A stretch of 64,000 nucleotides of DNA. Origin: Pohlia nutans (taxonomy: Eukaryota; Streptophyta; Bryopsida; Bryales; Mniaceae). The notes under the pieces were generated by a model. The model ran no database searches. It was not told the origin of the DNA and worked only from the letters and a program-made list of their open reading frames with translations. This document shows, in pieces, positions 62,839 to 64,000 of this stretch (its first letter is position 1; each line of letters starts with the position of its first letter). The stretch lies in contig CM040100.1 of the NCBI GenBank assembly GCA_022496805.1, positions 20,737,009 to 20,801,008 of the forward strand, written 5' to 3'. A program made the translations under genes and the position numbers.

Positions 62839-63409
62839 ACTTTTACAGATCTCTATATTTTAGAGATACAATATGAGGAGAACCGTGAGTGGGGACGTTG
62901 TTTTTGTATCCCCATCTCCATCTGAGGTCCTGTCTCTAAACGGCTTTAGGGACATAGAAAATCTGGTGGAAATGCTTTTATTAGAGCCGCTCCCTATGAA
63001 ACACCCGACCTTGCTATTACAGAAAACAGGCAACTGGTTCGCTGCTCAATCTCCTTTGATTCTCCTTTAATAAAAGTGAGAGCGGGTTTTTGAAAGACAA
63101 GATTAAAAGAGATTTGAAACCTTTGGAGGATCATTTTGATGCTCGTGCAAGAATCTATTCATTTTTTGTATTTTAAAAATAATATATATAAGATTTTTTA
63201 TATAAAATATATATATATATATATATTTAAAATTAAAACATATTTAAATGTATTTAAAAATTGATATTGAATCTGACGTGGTTGAGAGACGGCCACATCA
63301 GATCCAAATCAAATTGAAGTTTTAAAATTTTTTATTTTTTATTTTTAGAAAAGTAAGTCTCAGCTTTCTAAAGGCCTTAGATTTCCTCTAATGCAACCAT
63401 GTTTTTAGG

Positions 63410-63645
63410 AAGTGCTAAGCCCGCTCAATCCCTCTAGCACATGTCTTTTAATCCAAAGCAGGAACTAAAATTAGTTTATTCTCTCTACGGAGAGCGGGCG
63501 CGGGTCTCTCATGAGGATCCTTCCTTAAGGGAGGATGTCCATGATAGACCCACGCCTGCTTGGCACAGAGAGAATAAACAAATTTTACACCATGCTTTGG
63601 ATTAGAGGACGGGTACTAGAGCGATAGGACGGGTTTGGCACTTCT
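63410..63645. mobile_element. Foldback element with ~110-bp imperfect arms
   Basis: 63410-63525 and 63535-63645 are imperfect inverse copies: GAAGTGC...CCCG, TAATCCAAAGCA, TTTATTCTCTCT and GGGTCT appear in both, inverted. The loop is only about 10 bp. It would transcribe into a long hairpin RNA. Confidence 0.7.
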
Positions 63646-63649
63646 TCAA

Positions 63650-63945
63650 ACTATTACAAAAAATTACATGCCTCCAAAAGGCCGTTAACTTAGCCAAACT
63701 GCCATGCAAAAGAGATAATATAATATTATTAAAAAAATTACAAAAAATTAAAAATGTATAATCTGTCGTGGCACCATTTCGGCCACGTCATACTGGATTT
63801 TTTAAATATTTTTTTTTAACTTTATAAAACTTTTAAAACTTGTTAAATATTATTATATTATTATTTTTGCAAGGCAGCTTGGCTGAATTAACAGCCTTTT
63901 GGAGGCCTGAATTTTTTTGTAATGCAAGGTTGTTGTCTTACACAA
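63650..63945. mobile_element. Foldback MITE with GCCTCCAAAAGGC termini
   Basis: The left part TTACAAAAAATTACATGCCTCCAAAAGGCCGTTAA (described here in pieces: ATGCCTCCAAAAGGC, then TTAGCCAAACTGCC, TGCAAAA, AATAATATAATAT) is matched in inverse order at 63840-63940. The middle has a CGTGGCACC..GGCCACGTC core also seen, diverged, near 63270-63300. Borders are approximate. Confidence 0.65.
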
Positions 63946-64000
63946 ACATGCTCTTACTTTTATTAGAGGATAATCATAGGATACTGAACAATGAACCGGT

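Overview
This is an A+T-rich window of a nuclear plant genome. Four recognisable host genes have GT-AG introns and plant-type products. They lie in about 64 kb that is otherwise mostly transposon-derived DNA. The genes are compact, with introns from under 100 bp to about 1.1 kb, and their exons are clearly richer in G+C than the surroundings. Together with a two-gene PIF/Harbinger element carrying a trihelix-type partner protein, this fits a land plant, possibly a non-seed plant. The species cannot be fixed from the sequence, and the lineage is inference.

Layout. (1) 1-5.0 kb: a broken coding remnant, a TTAA-flanked miniature element, and a minus-strand four-exon gene for a secreted ML-domain lipid-binding protein. 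(2) 5.1-6.37 kb: a higher-order tandem repeat that ends just before a plus-strand three-exon short-chain dehydrogenase gene (6.4-9.2 kb). (3) 10.3-12.5 kb: a three-layer nest of DNA elements. (4) 12.6-18.3 kb: more inverted-repeat elements, a long (GT)n and a long (AT)n tract. (5) 18.7-25.2 kb: a complete-looking PIF/Harbinger transposon with an intact DDE transposase (+) and an intact trihelix/MYB-like second protein (-), arranged tail to tail. (6) 25.9-27.65 kb: a minus-strand two-exon CPBP-family (CAAX-protease-like) membrane protein gene. (7) 28-43.7 kb: many TTAA-flanked elements, Harbinger-like miniature elements, microsatellites and featureless A+T-rich DNA. (8) 43.7-51.5 kb: one TTAA-flanked element split in two by a 6.9 kb element with 23-bp perfect terminal inverted repeats. 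The inserted element carries two arrays of palindrome-containing repeats, and its right array is interrupted by a further transposon. (9) 53.6-57.6 kb: a degenerate satellite with a repeat length near 190 bp. (10) 57.7-60.4 kb: a plus-strand Raf-like protein kinase gene with a triplicated leader segment. (11) 60.4-64 kb: 3' flank, a second Harbinger-like miniature element, a minisatellite and foldback elements.

The four host genes are unrelated housekeeping or signalling genes and do not form a pathway. The main interest is the transposon stratigraphy. About a dozen elements share TTAA targets and CCYT...RGGG termini, and two internal empty-site comparisons confirm the target duplication. The 6.9 kb element with palindromic arrays is the best candidate for something undescribed.
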